The translations under genes and the position numbers were made by a program. Positions 1 through 11,057 of a DNA stretch of 64,000 nucleotides are shown piece by piece (positions within the stretch are counted from its first letter, which is position 1; the number at the start of each line of letters is the position of its first letter). Below the pieces are notes generated by a model. That model was not told the DNA's origin. It did not search any database and saw nothing but the letters and a program-made list of their open reading frames with translations. The stretch is from Peltaster fructicola (lineage: Eukaryota > Ascomycota > Dothideomycetes), in assembly GCA_001592805.2 (NCBI GenBank), contig CP051139.1, positions 3,658,001 to 3,722,000 on the forward strand. The letters are read 5' to 3'.

Positions 1-674
1 GCGGCAATGTGATGCTCTAGGGCACTGTGCGTCACTCGGCGAGTTGAGCAGCTACCTGGAGATTGTTCAGCAATTGAAGATGATGGCAAGAGTTGATCGA
101 GAGCTTGATCGAGAACCAAGAAACTCGAGAGCCAGGGCACGTGAGACGACATCCAGCGCTATGCCCAGGGCATCGACTCAACAGCACATAAGACAACAAC
201 CCGATGCTGTCATCGCTGCTCGGCAGCTCATGTGAAGGCATCCAGGGTATGCGATGCAACAAGCCAGCACCGTCCCTAGGGCGTCAACCCGACAGCAGGT
301 AAGACAACTCAGTGCTGTTTCAACGACGTCAGCACAGTTTGCGGCAAGCCATAGTGAGTACTTGTGCAGGACCAGCGATACTGAGATGCTTTGACCAACG
401 AGGACGAGAGCAGAGGACGACACCATCGATATGGGCGTTAACAGTGATGATAGCTCGCCCATCAGTTGTAGCAGGCTTGTCTTCCATCTCCCAGAGTGGC
501 CGCAAGTATGCACTGTCGAGTGACGCCTGCTATCAGGCACAGCAGCGTTGGAGACTGCACTTCTAGGCGAATGCAAGCTGTGGTCGAGGCGGACATCACT
601 GGAGACGAGCCGAGCCGAGCCAGTCGTAGCTACCACTGCAATCTTTTCATTATTGAGACTGGGCCTGAGTTGAG

Positions 675-880
675 TGTAGATCCAAGTTGAAGAAGTGGCC
701 AGCAGCAGTGCCCAAGAGTACAGCATGCCGGCCCTGGGTTGAGAGTACAGATCCAGGACGAAGAAGTGGTCAGCAATAGTGCTCTAGAGCACAGCATGCC
801 GGGGCTGGTCTGAGGGTATAGTTCGAGGATCAAGAAGTGGTCAGCGACAGTGCACCTGTGCACAGCATGCGAGTTGAGAG
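675..880. repeat. Degenerate tandem repeat, about 71-nt unit, about 3 copies
   Basis: Three diverged copies start near 675, 747 and 818. Each contains GAAGAAGTGGYCAGC or CAAGAAGTGGTCAGC, followed by ACAGCATGC about 25-30 nt later. No coding potential is apparent. Confidence 0.65.
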
Positions 881-1323
881 TTGAGAAGGAATCCTTGTCG
901 ATATAACCTGTCCTCATGCACATGCAACAGGCGTGTCCCTACCCTGCATCCAAGCAGGCTGAAGGATGTCAAACCTCAGCTGAGCATGGGGTTGGGAGGA
1001 ATATATGCTGGGTGACTGCACAAAGCTTGAGCTGATCGATTGTCATGAGACAAGGATGATGTTCGAAGTGGAGGTGTTGGTCGAGTGCAGTCTTGAGGTC
1101 TCAGGGTTGCAGATGAGGTTGAACCAAGATCGCTGAAGTAATCGCAACAGGAGAGCAACGAGGATGCTATGGATGTATAGTAGGATGGTCGTGCAACGTG
1201 GCGATATGGACTGTAGACGTGAATGGCACATGGAGAGTGTCGTCTGGAATGATGATGCCAGCGCTGGCCACGTGAATTGCTGACAATGCTGGTGGTGATG
1301 CTGACTGTGCTACCTGCGGCGAA

Positions 1324-1511
1324 GGACGATCCTTGTTGTGTTAGCTAGCAGCGAGATGTGATCATTAGTATGCTCATCTATGCGACTGCGATGATCTTAC
1401 TGAATGTGAGAACTCAGGACGACCCTTGTGGTGCTAGCTAGCAGCGAAAATGTGATCGTCAGTATGCTCATCTGAGTGAATGCATTGACCTTTCTGAATG
1501 TGAGAACTCAG
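1324..1511. repeat. Direct repeat, about 93-nt unit, 2 copies
   Basis: Copies at about 1324-1416 and 1417-1511 share GCTAGCTAGCAGCGA or TTAGCTAGCAGCGA, then AGTATGCTCATCT and the terminal CTGAATGTGAGAACTCAGG. They differ by substitutions and small indels. Confidence 0.7.
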
Positions 1512-1544
1512 GGCAACTCGCAATAGACTTCAAGGCGCATTACG

Positions 1545-2025
1545 ATGCATCTATGTGCTCGTGTCTGACGGTACAGGGATGCTGTCGATGTAGTTGTGTC
1601 CAATGGATCACAGAAGATGCTGATCTATCCGTAGCAGATGATTCACAGACGATGTCGATGTACTCGTGTCCGATGCTGCAGAGACGATCTAGATGTACTC
1701 GTGTCAATGATGCACAAGATAACGTCCATGAACTTGTACCCGATGGCATAGCTACCATGTCGATGTGATCATGTCCGTTGATAACAAGACGACGCCGATG
1801 TATTCGTGTCCCATGATACACAGAGGAGGCTGTTGTATTCGTATCAGATGATACACAGACGACGTGCATGAGCTTGTGTTCGATCATACACAAGACAACG
1901 TCCATGAGCTTGTGTCGACGACACAGATACGATGTCGACGGGGTCGTGTGACGATCATAAGACGACATCCATACACTCGTATCAGATGATACACAGATGA
2001 TGTCGATGTGGTCCAATGCTGTGGC
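1545..2025. repeat. Degenerate short-unit tandem repeat array
   Basis: The stretch is built from recurring variants of GATGATACACAGACGA, CGATGTCGATGT and ACTCGTGTC or GCTTGTGTC spaced roughly 40-50 nt apart. The repeat keeps frames open on both strands, which explains the long minus-strand frame over it. I read it as repeat DNA rather than a gene. Confidence 0.65.
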
Positions 2026-2379
2026 TGTCAGCGAGTATGGGCAAACTGTGGTCGTATACGACAATGGTCCAACTCCAAACACAACGGTAGTCCTGTGAAA
2101 CCTCTCAAGGACAACACATGCAAGCAATGAGCTGATCCTAGAACGATTAGCACACACGTACAGACGTACTTGTACAGCTTTGGAGTCTGTCAGGCTCTCG
2201 CGAAGCAGTGAGGATGAAAGTCGAGGATATGCGGTTGTCGTATACAGGCTTGTATGTGCTGAGTGGTTGTGTTATGCTGCTTGTGTTGAGCGATCTCGCT
2301 ATGCTCGTGTTTGCGTCGCTATGCTCGAAATTAGTCCAAGCTGGCATCGTATCATTGCCCATACCTCTTCATATCATCG

Positions 2380-3261
2380 TCAATCGTCATCTTCGTCATC
2401 ATGCTGCGTAGATCTCCGTTGTCTTGCCTTCTTCACAGGCGCAGGCTTGTCGACCATACCAAGACTTCGATCGATTCTCTTGGCAAGCATGGCACCATCT
2501 TCTCCATCAGGATTACCATATACTGCCTCAACAATGCCTTTGACACCGGCATCACCAACTTCAGCCTTCCCACGAGGTCCCACAACCCATGTGATCTCCT
2601 CTTCACCATTGCCGAGTGGCTCTCTAAGCTTGAAGACATACCCGTCCTTCTCCATCCTTTTCAACAGCTTCTCCGGCTTATCACCGGTAGGCGTGGTATC
2701 TTCCATGCCCAGCCTGGCGAGGAATCGTTCCATCTTGGCCTCAGGAAGGGGTGCGCCATTTAGGGATATGAGTGCGACCAGTGTGGAATACACAGCTGTG
2801 TAGGTAGCGTCTGTTGTAGGTATAATGGCAGGATCGTGATACTCGGAGGGTAGAGTGGACACGAGAATCCATGATGTGACCGATTTGGTTGCTTCTTTTT
2901 GTGCAGCTCTCTTTTGTGCGACTGTAATCTTGTCTTTCGAAGGCAGCTCAACAAGCTCCATGCCGAATATCGTCCTCAGTTCATGCTGTGCTTGTGTAAA
3001 GACCTTCTTGAATTGTCGACCGTTGGTCCCAAGAACTTTCTCACCTACTTCCGCTCTTCGAAGAGGTCGTCGTTGATGCTCGACGGCAAGAGCAAGACGT
3101 ACAAGAGCCTTGACCATATCGTTCATAGCGGTTTCGCCAATATTTTGCTCTTGCTCGTCATCTTGGCTGATATCTGACTCTTCAACGTCCTGGTACTGTT
3201 AGATGATACAGCGTGATCGGGTTGGACATACGGCACGTCTCTTGCGGCTCAGACTTGGCAT
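2380..3261 (-). CDS. NSE3: SMC5/6 complex subunit Nse3 (MAGE domain)
   Basis: Probable Nse3, the MAGE/WHD subunit of the nuclear SMC5/6 complex, which pairs with Nse1 and Nse4 in recombination and repair. Proposed exons are 3261-3232 and 3189-2380, joined across a 42-nt GT-AG intron (3190-3231, donor GTATGT, branch CTAAC), giving 279 residues. The short first exon encodes MPSLSRKRRA and the splice continues into an acidic segment (DVEESDISQDDEQEQ). Residues about 35-250 resemble the MAGE homology fold: helical N part, then LVALISLNGAPLPEAKMERFL and LEKLLKRMEKDGYVFK-like winged-helix segments. The C-terminus is basic and then acidic (HDDEDDD). I identified it from remembered family features. 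A start at the downstream Met 3126 would drop the conserved MPSLSRKRR opening. Confidence 0.8.
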
Positions 3262-5303
3262 CTTGAGTAGTTGTAGGTTGGAGACATTGGGATTGTTGAA
3301 CATGGAAAGAACGCGTGATAACGCGACAAGGTTCGGCTCATGAGGGGCGGCGGGATACCTGATTGGGATGTATATGATTTCGTGTCTCCTTGGCATCTTC
3401 CATTCATGGCATCTCTCCTTCGTAGCATCTCTCCTTCGTGGCATCTTTCCTTCGTGGCATCTGTCCTTCGTGGCATCTCTCATCTTTCTACCACACCCGT
3501 GTCCAGCGCCTCAGCCGATCCGCACCACATTATGAGGACTGTAGCAGGCAATATGCTTCATCATCCGTTATTGATGTCAGCAGTAGCCTGGTTTGGAGCA
3601 CATGCCATACAGAGCAGCATATCTTTACCCTCGCCATCAGACCACGACACTAAGCTGCGTGCTGTCGTCAATATTCATCTGCCTGAACGTATCGCCATGC
3701 GAATGATCGTTTTATGCTCTTGCGGCAACAGGTCTGTCGACGATGTAGAGACTCCTTACTGAAGAGGGCATGACGCGAGCAGAAAGCACTCACGAAAGTG
3801 GTACAGAATGCCAAAGCATATCATTAGCATTGTGTGCCTTGCAAGCATTCTCGAGAGCTCTCAGAATTCAATCTCACTTCCAGAGGCCACCCAAGAGCTG
3901 CCGGGATTGCTGCTCACCCTCTAGAGGCCTCTCTGATGCTACTCTCCAGAGCACTGACAGAGGCTCAGCAGGGCTACAGGTAGGATGAAGCACCGCCAAG
4001 GACCGTCTGCATTGCCGTTCAAGCTTCGCGGCACCATCGAACGATATGAGATTTTATATCGCACTGTGCAGTACGACGACAATGACATTGCCACGGGCTT
4101 ATCAACCAGCAAGGAGATTATAGAGTAAGTTGGCTTGATGCTACAGTAAGCATGAGATATCTTCTACTGTTCACTACATCCCGATCGTCCCCTTCTCTCA
4201 GCTGGTGTCTTCGACGTACACTGTGTAGACACACAGGTAGACACAACTCAATCGATCAAGGGTTGGCCTAGCACAATCAATAGTGGTAATCGACCATCTT
4301 CACGATGCTATCTCAAAATCCGCGCCTCATAGGCTTGTCAAGGAAGCATCGACGAAGATTATGTCGATCTGTATCCACCTCTCGACCTCAGCCTTGGAAC
4401 AACAATTCCTGCTTAGCCGCTCACATGGCTGCAACGTTCGTCCTACGCTCTTGGCACCTCAGTGGTCATGCTTAGATGGTACACTAGGGAACGGCTTGCG
4501 TTCAAAGCAACTCTGGCATACTGGTCAGTCTGCTGCTTGAACAGAAGCAGGACGACCACTGGAAGCATCTCTGCCATACTGGTCAGTCTACTGCTGACCA
4601 GAAGCAGGGCAACCACACCACAGCTGTGAACGTCCAGTATCAGTGACGATGCGTTAGCTGGAGGTTCTTGGAGACTACGCTCTTGTGTCAAAGATGCGTT
4701 TCTCCCCAGACTCTACATCAGCTGCTGTGGTGAGGGCAATCGCTGTGACTCTCGAAAAGCTAAATCAACGATCACAGCATTGCAAAGTGTATTGCTTCGA
4801 GGTAGTGCCAGAGCAATCGTTGTTCGCAGCAGGTTGCCTGGAAAGAGACAGAAAGAACAGTATAACCTCTCATTAGGCTACGACTAAGACTAAAGAATCA
4901 GTACAGCAGCTGAGCATGCTCATCTCACGACAATTGCCAATCTCAGTCGTGCGGTATGTCTCATCAACCAAGTATCATGTTTCGCCGAGCATTCGACACA
5001 TCATGCTCAGCCTCTGTCTGCAGCCCAGTCAGCTCCGTATTCTGAGGCCAAGACAGTGTGTGACCAGCATGTAGGTATGTTGCCAGCAAGACGACGTGTT
5101 GCCAGCAGGACTATCTCCTGTCGATCCGATCTGGCGACTCGCTTGTCCTAGTGAATAGAGCAGCCTCGACTTTTGGCACGCTTGCATTCTGACGTCTAGA
5201 TTAACGTGCACATCCAAACCTTGCACTCTTCTTCACACCACTTCAGCTACAATCGCAATTGCACGATTACTGTTCCCAGACTCTATACATACGACAGCAC
5301 AGC
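3262..5303. other. Intergenic region, no convincing gene
   Basis: About 2 kb between Nse3 and SF3b5. It contains the 16-nt repeat at 3392-3484. A 49-codon plus-strand frame lies at 3985-4134 and ends at a GTAAGT that could be a donor; joining it to an acceptor at about 4200 leaves it open for a few dozen more codons, but it matches nothing I recognise. Short related segments around 4505-4620 (CATACTGGTCAGTCTGCTGC and a variant) form a local duplication. Nothing else can be supported. Confidence 0.4.
3392..3484. repeat. 16-nt minisatellite, about 5-6 copies
   Basis: The unit GGCATCTCTCCTTCGT recurs with single-base differences. The first copies are the most diverged. It lies upstream of Nse3 and may fall in its promoter. 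Confidence 0.85.
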
Positions 5304-5558
5304 ATGGCAGACAAGCTCAGAACACAGCAGCAGCTCGAGGCACTTCAAAAACGATTCATCTCCACAGGACACCCAGACACTACCAAACACGAATGGCTAG
5401 GTGGAGTCGCGAGAGATAGCGCATCATCACACGTTGGACATGAAGCGATACTGCAGTACATGTCTATTGGAAGCGGAGATTACGTAGAAATGGTCCGCAT
5501 GAGTACATTGGAAAGTATGGTATTACCTGGTGGTCCTGCTCCGGCTGTGGATGAATGA
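5304..5558 (+). CDS. Splicing factor 3B subunit 5 (SF3b10/Ysf3 family)
   Basis: An 84-residue intronless gene for the small SF3b subunit of the U2 snRNP, which supports SF3B1 in branch-site recognition. The sequence aligns along its length with the family from memory: QLEALQKRFISTGHPDTTKHEW near residues 9-30, a GH..IL.Y segment near 47-53, and the C-terminal LESMVLPGGPAP. The length matches the usual 80-90 residues. The ATG at 5304 opens the conserved region. It is of interest here because a gene at 18.6-23.6 kb uses non-GT introns with ordinary U2 branch sites. Confidence 0.93.
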   Translation: MADKLRTQQQLEALQKRFISTGHPDTTKHEWLGGVARDSASSHVGHEAILQYMSIGSGDYVEMVRMSTLESMVLPGGPAPAVDE

Positions 5559-5563
5559 GTGAT

Positions 5564-5718
5564 GGAAGAACCGCGACAACACTACTTATTATCAGGAAGA
5601 ACCGCGACAACACTACTTATCATCAGGAAGAACCGCGACAACACTACTTATCATCAGGAAGAACCGCGACAACACTACTTGCCACCAGGAAGAACCGCGA
5701 CAACACTACTTACCACCA
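5564..5718. repeat. 31-nt minisatellite, 5 copies, just after the SF3b5 stop
   Basis: Five head-to-tail copies of a 31-nt unit containing GGAAGAACCGCGACAACACT start at 5564, 5595, 5626, 5657 and 5688. The first four differ at only a few positions, mainly in the TATCATCA part, and the last two carry TTGCCACCA or TTACCACCA. The array begins five bases after the stop codon and is therefore probably in the 3' UTR. Confidence 0.95.
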
Positions 5719-6275
5719 ACTATGACTACACAAAGCTCCGGTCAAGGCGCGAGGTCAAGATAGGTGTTAGTACAGTCCTGCATGTCCTGCAGCTTGGAAA
5801 GCATTGCACCTAGGCTATTCTGAAGCAACCAACACTCACAAATTCGAGGGCCATCGCCAGCAGTGGTCTGATAGTGCCGAGATCACCACATGCAAGCAGT
5901 ATGAGAAGGCGTTGGCATGAAGGAAGCAAAAGACGAACATGAGGGAGGTGCAGGAGAGGGTACACTCATGAAAGACTTGTTCACCTGTACAGAGGCTCAT
6001 TGTGAAGGGTATCTTGGTGGCCCTGTCTCTGTCGGTCTGTCTTCTTGTTGGAGCATCACATTGGCAACGAGCCGTTGCTCGCAGTCGTCACTTGGCGAGA
6101 GCGGCCATATCCTCGCACCGTTTGTTGTCGTTAGACAACTGTAGCAAGCTCAACAACCCATGTCTCTAGGTTCTTGTGCTGCATCATCGGGTATCCCACT
6201 GGCTGCAACAATGGTCCTTGAATGACTCCATCGTCTGGAACCTCACTGCTGCAATACCATACTTTCCTGCATCTT
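5719..6275. other. Intergenic, nothing recognised
   Basis: A 75-codon plus-strand frame at 5917-6144 has no recognisable family and poor coding character. I see no other structure between the minisatellite and the 3' end of the ankyrin gene. Confidence 0.4.
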
Positions 6276-6812
6276 TCAATCACTCTCGCTTCCACCATCT
6301 TCGACTGCATCGTCGTCTTCCTGGACAATATCATCTCCTGCCATGAGAGTCATCTCTGCTTGACGCAAGACATTCCTGCATGGATCATTGCGTGGATCAA
6401 GTAGAGCTTGAGGTGTGAGATTGCTCTTATTCCTGATCCTCGGATCACAACCAGCATCGATCAGTAGATCAAAGAGTGGCTTACCCTCTTGTGCCCATGC
6501 TTGCTGTGGTAGTCCGTTGCAATATCGTGCAGCTTTGTGAAGCGCAGTATCTCCGTCCCTCCTCTCTTTGCCATCAATCTCGACACCTTCTTGATCCAGT
6601 ATCTGATCTAGGACTTCGTAGCTTCCGTTGGCTGCTGCAACATGAATTGCAGTAGACCCCAGTGAGTTTGTCGCTGTGTTGAGAAACTCTGCGATCTCGG
6701 CAGTCTTCGAAGACAATGGTGCTTCTGCGAGAACCTCTGAGAGTAGTGCAGTGTTGTTCCGGCGACAAGCTTCGAAGAGGATCTCTTTCGGGGTCGCACC
6801 GTCGTCAGCCAT
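6276..6812 (-). CDS. Small ankyrin-repeat protein (YGL242C-like)
   Basis: A 178-residue intronless protein. Residues about 8-120 contain two or three ankyrin repeats: GSTAIHVAAANGSYEVLDQI, then DGDTALHKAARYC..., then PLFDLLIDAGCDPRIRNK. A short acidic tail ends the protein (QEDDDAVEDGGSESD). It resembles the small single-domain fungal ankyrin proteins of the yeast YGL242C type, whose role is not established. The ATG at 6812 is the first in frame. It shares a divergent, 319-bp intergenic region with RPC11. Confidence 0.8.
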   Translation of the reverse strand: MADDGATPKEILFEACRRNNTALLSEVLAEAPLSSKTAEIAEFLNTATNSLGSTAIHVAAANGSYEVLDQILDQEGVEIDGKERRDGDTALHKAARYCNGLPQQAWAQEGKPLFDLLIDAGCDPRIRNKSNLTPQALLDPRNDPCRNVLRQAEMTLMAGDDIVQEDDDAVEDGGSESD

Positions 6813-7131
6813 TGCTGTAGCTGGTATGATGCGTCGATCGTGGGGTGCTCAAGATCGCGAGTGTCAGATAGTATTGTAGGAAGGCAGGCGGGAATCGTCG
6901 TCGTGTTATATAAGGCAGCAGGTTGTTGTTTATGAAGAGAACCCACGTCACCTACACAGCCACGTGAAGAGTGGAGCCCTTCGAACAAAAGTGTCTTCAG
7001 TCTTTGACCTCACTCTCACAAGCACACTGTAAATCATCAGACAACGACACTCACTGCTAAGCACAAACCATCAGCGATACATTGGCCTCATCTGCAAGAC
7101 AACCACTTCACGTCGATCGAGAAGCGACACC
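6813..7131. promoter_or_regulatory. Divergent intergenic region (ankyrin gene / RPC11)
   Basis: It separates two start codons facing away from each other and should hold both promoters. A TATATAAG-like element lies near 6907-6913 on the plus strand. I did not identify specific factor sites. Confidence 0.45.
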
Positions 7132-7585
7132 ATGCTATTGTGTACGGAGTATTGCGCACATCTGATCAGTACTAACACCCTTAGTCTGCCCATCCTGCAG
7201 CAACATGCTGACAGTAGACAAGGTGCCAATGCATGAGCTTGGTCCTGATGAGCAAGATAAAGCAAATCATCATCGGCTTGTTTGCAAAACTTGCCCGTAT
7301 CAGCACTTCCTAACCAAGCGATTCTTTGAGCGCAAGAACATGGAGAGACGTGCTGTCGAGGACATCCTGGGAGGGTCTGACAGCTGGGCAAATGTCGACA
7401 GAACCGAGGGTGAGTGTTTAGAGACAATCAGCAATCTACCTGACACCATCTCAGCAAGATGTCCAAACGATCAGTGCGACAGTACGGAGGCTTTCTTTCG
7501 ACAAGTCCAAATTCGATCAGCAGATGAGCCCATGACTAGTTTCTATCGATGCTGCTTGTGTCAGAGAGAATGGAGAGAGAACTGA
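7132..7585 (+). CDS. RPC11: RNA polymerase III subunit RPC11 (C11)
   Basis: TFIIS-like zinc-ribbon subunit of RNA polymerase III, needed for RNA cleavage, termination and reinitiation. Exons 7132-7141, 7185-7409 and 7455-7585 give 121 residues. The first exon is only 10 nt; splicing it across a 43-nt intron (branch ACTAAC) yields MLLFCPSCSNMLTV, the expected N-terminal zinc site. The second intron (45 nt) contains no stop and is a multiple of three, so an unspliced reading stays open; removing it yields DRTEARCPNDQC. The C-terminal ribbon carries the hallmark RSADEPMTSFYRCCLC around residues 98-113. Length and motifs match the family. Confidence 0.93.
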
Positions 7586-7993
7586 GAGGTAGACTGGTCA
7601 GGATCTACAGGTTCATTGCTAACACATCTGGACGAAGTCTCCTACTGCTGAGGCATGCCCTGATCACTACTAAACTGAAAACGACAACATCACAAATCCT
7701 TGAACACAGCAAGCATACCGAGTCTGACTATGTGCTGACAGACATGGTGCGATCGAAGCCAGGAGTACATACAGCAAAACAGCTCCACACTGCAGACACT
7801 TCGAGCTGCATAGATTGCTACTCTCCAGACGGCAGACACTTCGAGTTGCACAAAATGCCACTCTCCTGCCATCAGCTTGGTAACAAGATCAACTTGACTC
7901 CGAGCACATGCACAACCCTGCGGTCTTGCCGAGCGAGACCGTCGATTAGTGCTCTCTAGCACATCATCCGTCAATACCTCCTAGCATCGCGGT
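7586..7993. other. Convergent intergenic region
   Basis: It lies between the 3' ends of RPC11 and the flavin monooxygenase. A short direct repeat (CAGACACTTCGAGYTGCA, twice near 7793-7850) is visible. There is no gene evidence. Confidence 0.45.
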
Positions 7994-9705
7994 TCAATGC
8001 TTCTCCCGCCATTCGTCTACAAGACCAGCAAACTCTGCTGGACCATAAGGCTCAGTGATGTCTTTGAAGGTGGTCGACTTCCTATTGATCTTCAAACCAA
8101 GATCCCTCAACAGTAGATCCATGTATGGCAAAGCATCAAACACCATATCTGGTAGCATTGCACCATATCCGGTAGGATGTCGCCACTTCATCCATTGTGT
8201 ATGCAAGATGATTTCCTTGGTAACAGCCTCAGGTGTCGTTGCCTCAATGTCAAGCTTACCATCAAAATAGGTCGAGATCCACGTAGCTTGCACTGTAGCA
8301 CACGATGCCGTCGATACCGTAGACACCATACCAGCAAAAGCCAGATCACGCTGCTGCATGCGTCCAGCTGGTACAATGAAGCGATATAATCTGAAAGGTT
8401 CAGTCGTTGGAAGCGCTTTCTTCATGATCGGCTGATCGCGAAGCTTAGGAAATCTCGACAGAATCTGTTCATCAGCCTTGTTGACCAGTTTCGTCCTCTC
8501 TATTGGATCTTCACTCAAGCCAATGCCGGCAGCATCGATCGTGAACTTCAACGAAGGATCCTTGCTCCATCCAGTTGCGGCCACCAAGACATCAGCAGGT
8601 AAAGCCTGTCCGTCTGTTAGGTGTACTGTACGATCGGAAAGATGATCGACATTAGCGACAGATACTTTAATCTTCCCAGTCTTGACCATCTCGAAGAAGT
8701 CGTTTGGATAATTATGAATGCTGAGACCACTGCCAATCCAGAATGCACTATGCCAGGGCTGAAGTTTCTGAAGCTCAGGGTTGGTTTTGTAACCATTCTT
8801 CTCGATCACCTCACCTTCCAGGCCTCCCCAGAACTGGCCGACAACGAAGCGGCCGATAGCTGTGCCATGAAGGAAGTTTCGAACCCATCCCCAGCCGTCA
8901 ACTCCCCCAAAGACACAAGGCGAGAACCAGGTCATCCATCGAACACTCAGCAACTGCTCAAGTCGTTTGGCACCGCCCATGACCCACGGATATGAGATCC
9001 AGACAGGACCTGCGCCATCAGGACGTACAACGATGTGTACATGTTTGACACCGGCGTCAGCATAGGCATACGCAATGTCGTAGGCAGACTTCGCTCCACC
9101 GATGACGACCACACTCTTGGCGGTGTTGACAGTATCACCGTTACGACAAAAGTCCTTGGCGTGGAAGAACGAGCCGTGGTAGCTCTCTTCTCCGTTGTAC
9201 TTTGGCATGTTTGGATTCGATGTCAGACCAGAAGCCACGATAACTTTTCGAGTCCTGTAGGTCGACGAGGCATGGACAGCCCATCCCGACGAGGTCTTCT
9301 CAACGTGCTCGACCCTGTTGCCAAACCTGATCCTCGAGTAGATACCGAACTTCTTGGCGAAGTCTGTTAGGTACCTGTGCAGGACTGCACCAGGGATATG
9401 CTCGCCGGGCTTGACTCCATACACCTCTGACATGGGGAAATCTGGATACTCATAAGTGCCAAGCAGGTTGTTGGACTTCAGTCCAGGGTATAGTCTATCG
9501 TTCGACCATGTGCCACCACAGGAAGCCTCGCTCTCCAGCACGAGTACCTCATCCTTGGGGTGTAGTTCGAGGTAGACCTTGGCAGCCACCAACCCGTGCC
9601 ATCCTGGGGACTGTCAGCGTGCCGTCGGAGGCATCGAGACAACCTACCTGCTCCTACCACGATCACGTCGTACAAGACATCGCTGTCTGGTGCTGTACTG
9701 CCCAT
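7994..9705 (-). CDS. Flavin-containing monooxygenase, FMO/Baeyer-Villiger-like
   Basis: A class B flavoprotein monooxygenase of 555 residues. Exons are 9705-9648 and 9603-7994, separated by a 44-nt GT-AG intron that interrupts the FAD fingerprint; splicing restores VIVVGAGWHGLVAAK (GxGxxG, residues about 14-28). Further landmarks are GGTWSNDRLYPGLKSNNLL, a second dinucleotide motif VVVIGGAKSAYD near residue 190, and an ATGW motif near 365. These enzymes use NADPH and O2 to oxygenate heteroatoms or ketones; the substrate here is unknown. It is divergently paired with the SDR at 10207 and lies at the edge of the catabolic cluster. The ATG at 9705 has A at -3 and G at +4. Confidence 0.85.
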
Positions 9706-10206
9706 TGTGAGATGCAACTAGTACGGAGAGAGACAGACTCTGTCATGTATATTAGTCCCACAATAGAGGCTAGACCTAGCGAGCAGCTACGGGTACATAA
9801 TTACTCCCTTATCACGGCGGTCACACGCTTATCACTATTGACATTAGCCGAATGAACCTTGCGAGCGATCTCCGCACCGACAATCCTACAAGGCTGATAC
9901 CTTGAGGAGATACGACCACCTGTACGCTTCCACTTCCGCACGACAGGCGTGAAACTCTTCTCCGCCTGATAAGACAGTATCAGTATGTGCAGTGCGACTC
10001 CTCGTAGTCGAAGACCCTAAGGAGGTCGGGAAAATGGCGCTACGAAAAGCGGAGGCAATGATTTCACACACTATCCGCACGACGACTAGGTCCCCAACAC
10101 TATAGGAAAGGACATCATCATACCAGCTGTATCGAAGGAGTATCACCGCTCTCGAGCTTCTATCGACCAGCACTCAAGCTCTCTCACGCCCCGGCTACCA
10201 TTCATC
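9706..10206. promoter_or_regulatory. Divergent promoter region (monooxygenase / SDR)
   Basis: About 500 bp between two start codons facing away from each other. Candidate zinc-cluster half-sites (CGG/CCG) occur, for example near 9815 and 9873, but I cannot tell whether any is bound. Confidence 0.4.
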
Positions 10207-11057
10207 ATGGGCATTCGAGACAAGTTCGAGCTCAAAGGGCGCAATTATATCGTCACCGGTGGTGCTATGGGCATCGGCTACAATGTCAGTCGTGATATTG
10301 CCGAGATGGGAGGCAATATAGCAGTACTTGACCTCGAAGCACAACCCAAAGAACCATTGTTCGAGCTGCGTGAGAAGTTCAATGTCAAGATTCACTACTT
10401 CCAGTGTGATGTCGGCATTGAGCAGGCCCTCGACAGTGCGTTTGAGCAAGCAGTTGCAGCTCTAGGTTCGCTCGATGGCATCGTCACATGTGCAGGCATC
10501 GCCATTGACAAGCCTTTTCCTGAGCAGACTTGGCAAGAGGTAGAGAAGATCTTCCATGTCAATGTAAGTATCGCTCACACTTCGCCTCGTGTACTGACCA
10601 CAAGCAGAGCATGGGGACGTTCCACAGCACACAGTTGGCTGTCACACAGATGCAGAAGCAGAAAACTCCAGGAAGCATCGTCCTTATCGCCAGCATCACT
10701 GCTCACTCGAATCTTCCAGGCTTCCGCATGGCTGGCTATAACATGAGCAAGGGTGGTGTGAAAATGCTTTCGAAAGCTTTGTCTGCTGAGTTGGCACCCT
10801 TCGGTATCAGGGTCAACTCGATCTCACCAGCATTCATCCGTACCAACCAGACACAAGTCGTGCGAGATGCTGCTCCCACGGCAGTCAGTGATCTCATGGA
10901 TACCACACCGCCAATGCGTCGAATTGGTGAGGCCAACGAAGTATCGCCTGCTGCAGTCTACTTGCTTAGTGACGCATCAGCATATACGACAGGTGCAGAC
11001 ATTCTCATCACTGGTGGCATACACACTGGAAGAGGTGGTGATTATGAGATAGTGTAA
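10207..11057 (+). CDS. Short-chain dehydrogenase/reductase (classical SDR)
   Basis: A 268-residue NAD(P)-dependent oxidoreductase. Exons are 10207-10563 and 10608-11057, with a 44-nt intron (GTAAGT to GCAG). Visible motifs are the Rossmann glycine motif TGGAMGIG (about 18-25), a CAGIA variant of NNAG near 97, the catalytic Ser in VLIASITAHS and the YNMSKGG active site (Tyr-x-x-x-Lys) near 179-185. The C-terminal GGIHTGRG is typical. The protein probably oxidises an alcohol or reduces a ketone intermediate; which one is unknown. It is next to the zinc-cluster regulator. Confidence 0.9.

Larger units (their letters stand above)
1..2379. other. Gene-poor stretch of degenerate tandem repeats
   Basis: I find no convincing gene here. 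Open frames exist on both strands, the longest being 205 codons at 1540-2157 on the minus strand, but they follow the repeats and match no family I know. Motifs recur in diverged copies: around 150-330 (GCATCGACTCAACAGCA and relatives), 675-880, 1324-1511 and 1545-2025; the last three are listed separately. The copies differ by many substitutions, so this looks like old satellite-like DNA rather than a recent expansion. Confidence 0.6.

Noticed and set aside
178-726. A 182-codon minus-strand gene
   Set aside because: It lies over degenerate repeats, has erratic composition and no recognisable domain.
1540-2157. A 205-codon minus-strand gene
   Set aside because: It is open because of the underlying tandem repeat, encodes His/Ser-rich repeats and resembles no family.
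2180-2803. A 207-codon plus-strand gene
   Set aside because: Most of it is the complementary strand of the Nse3 coding region.
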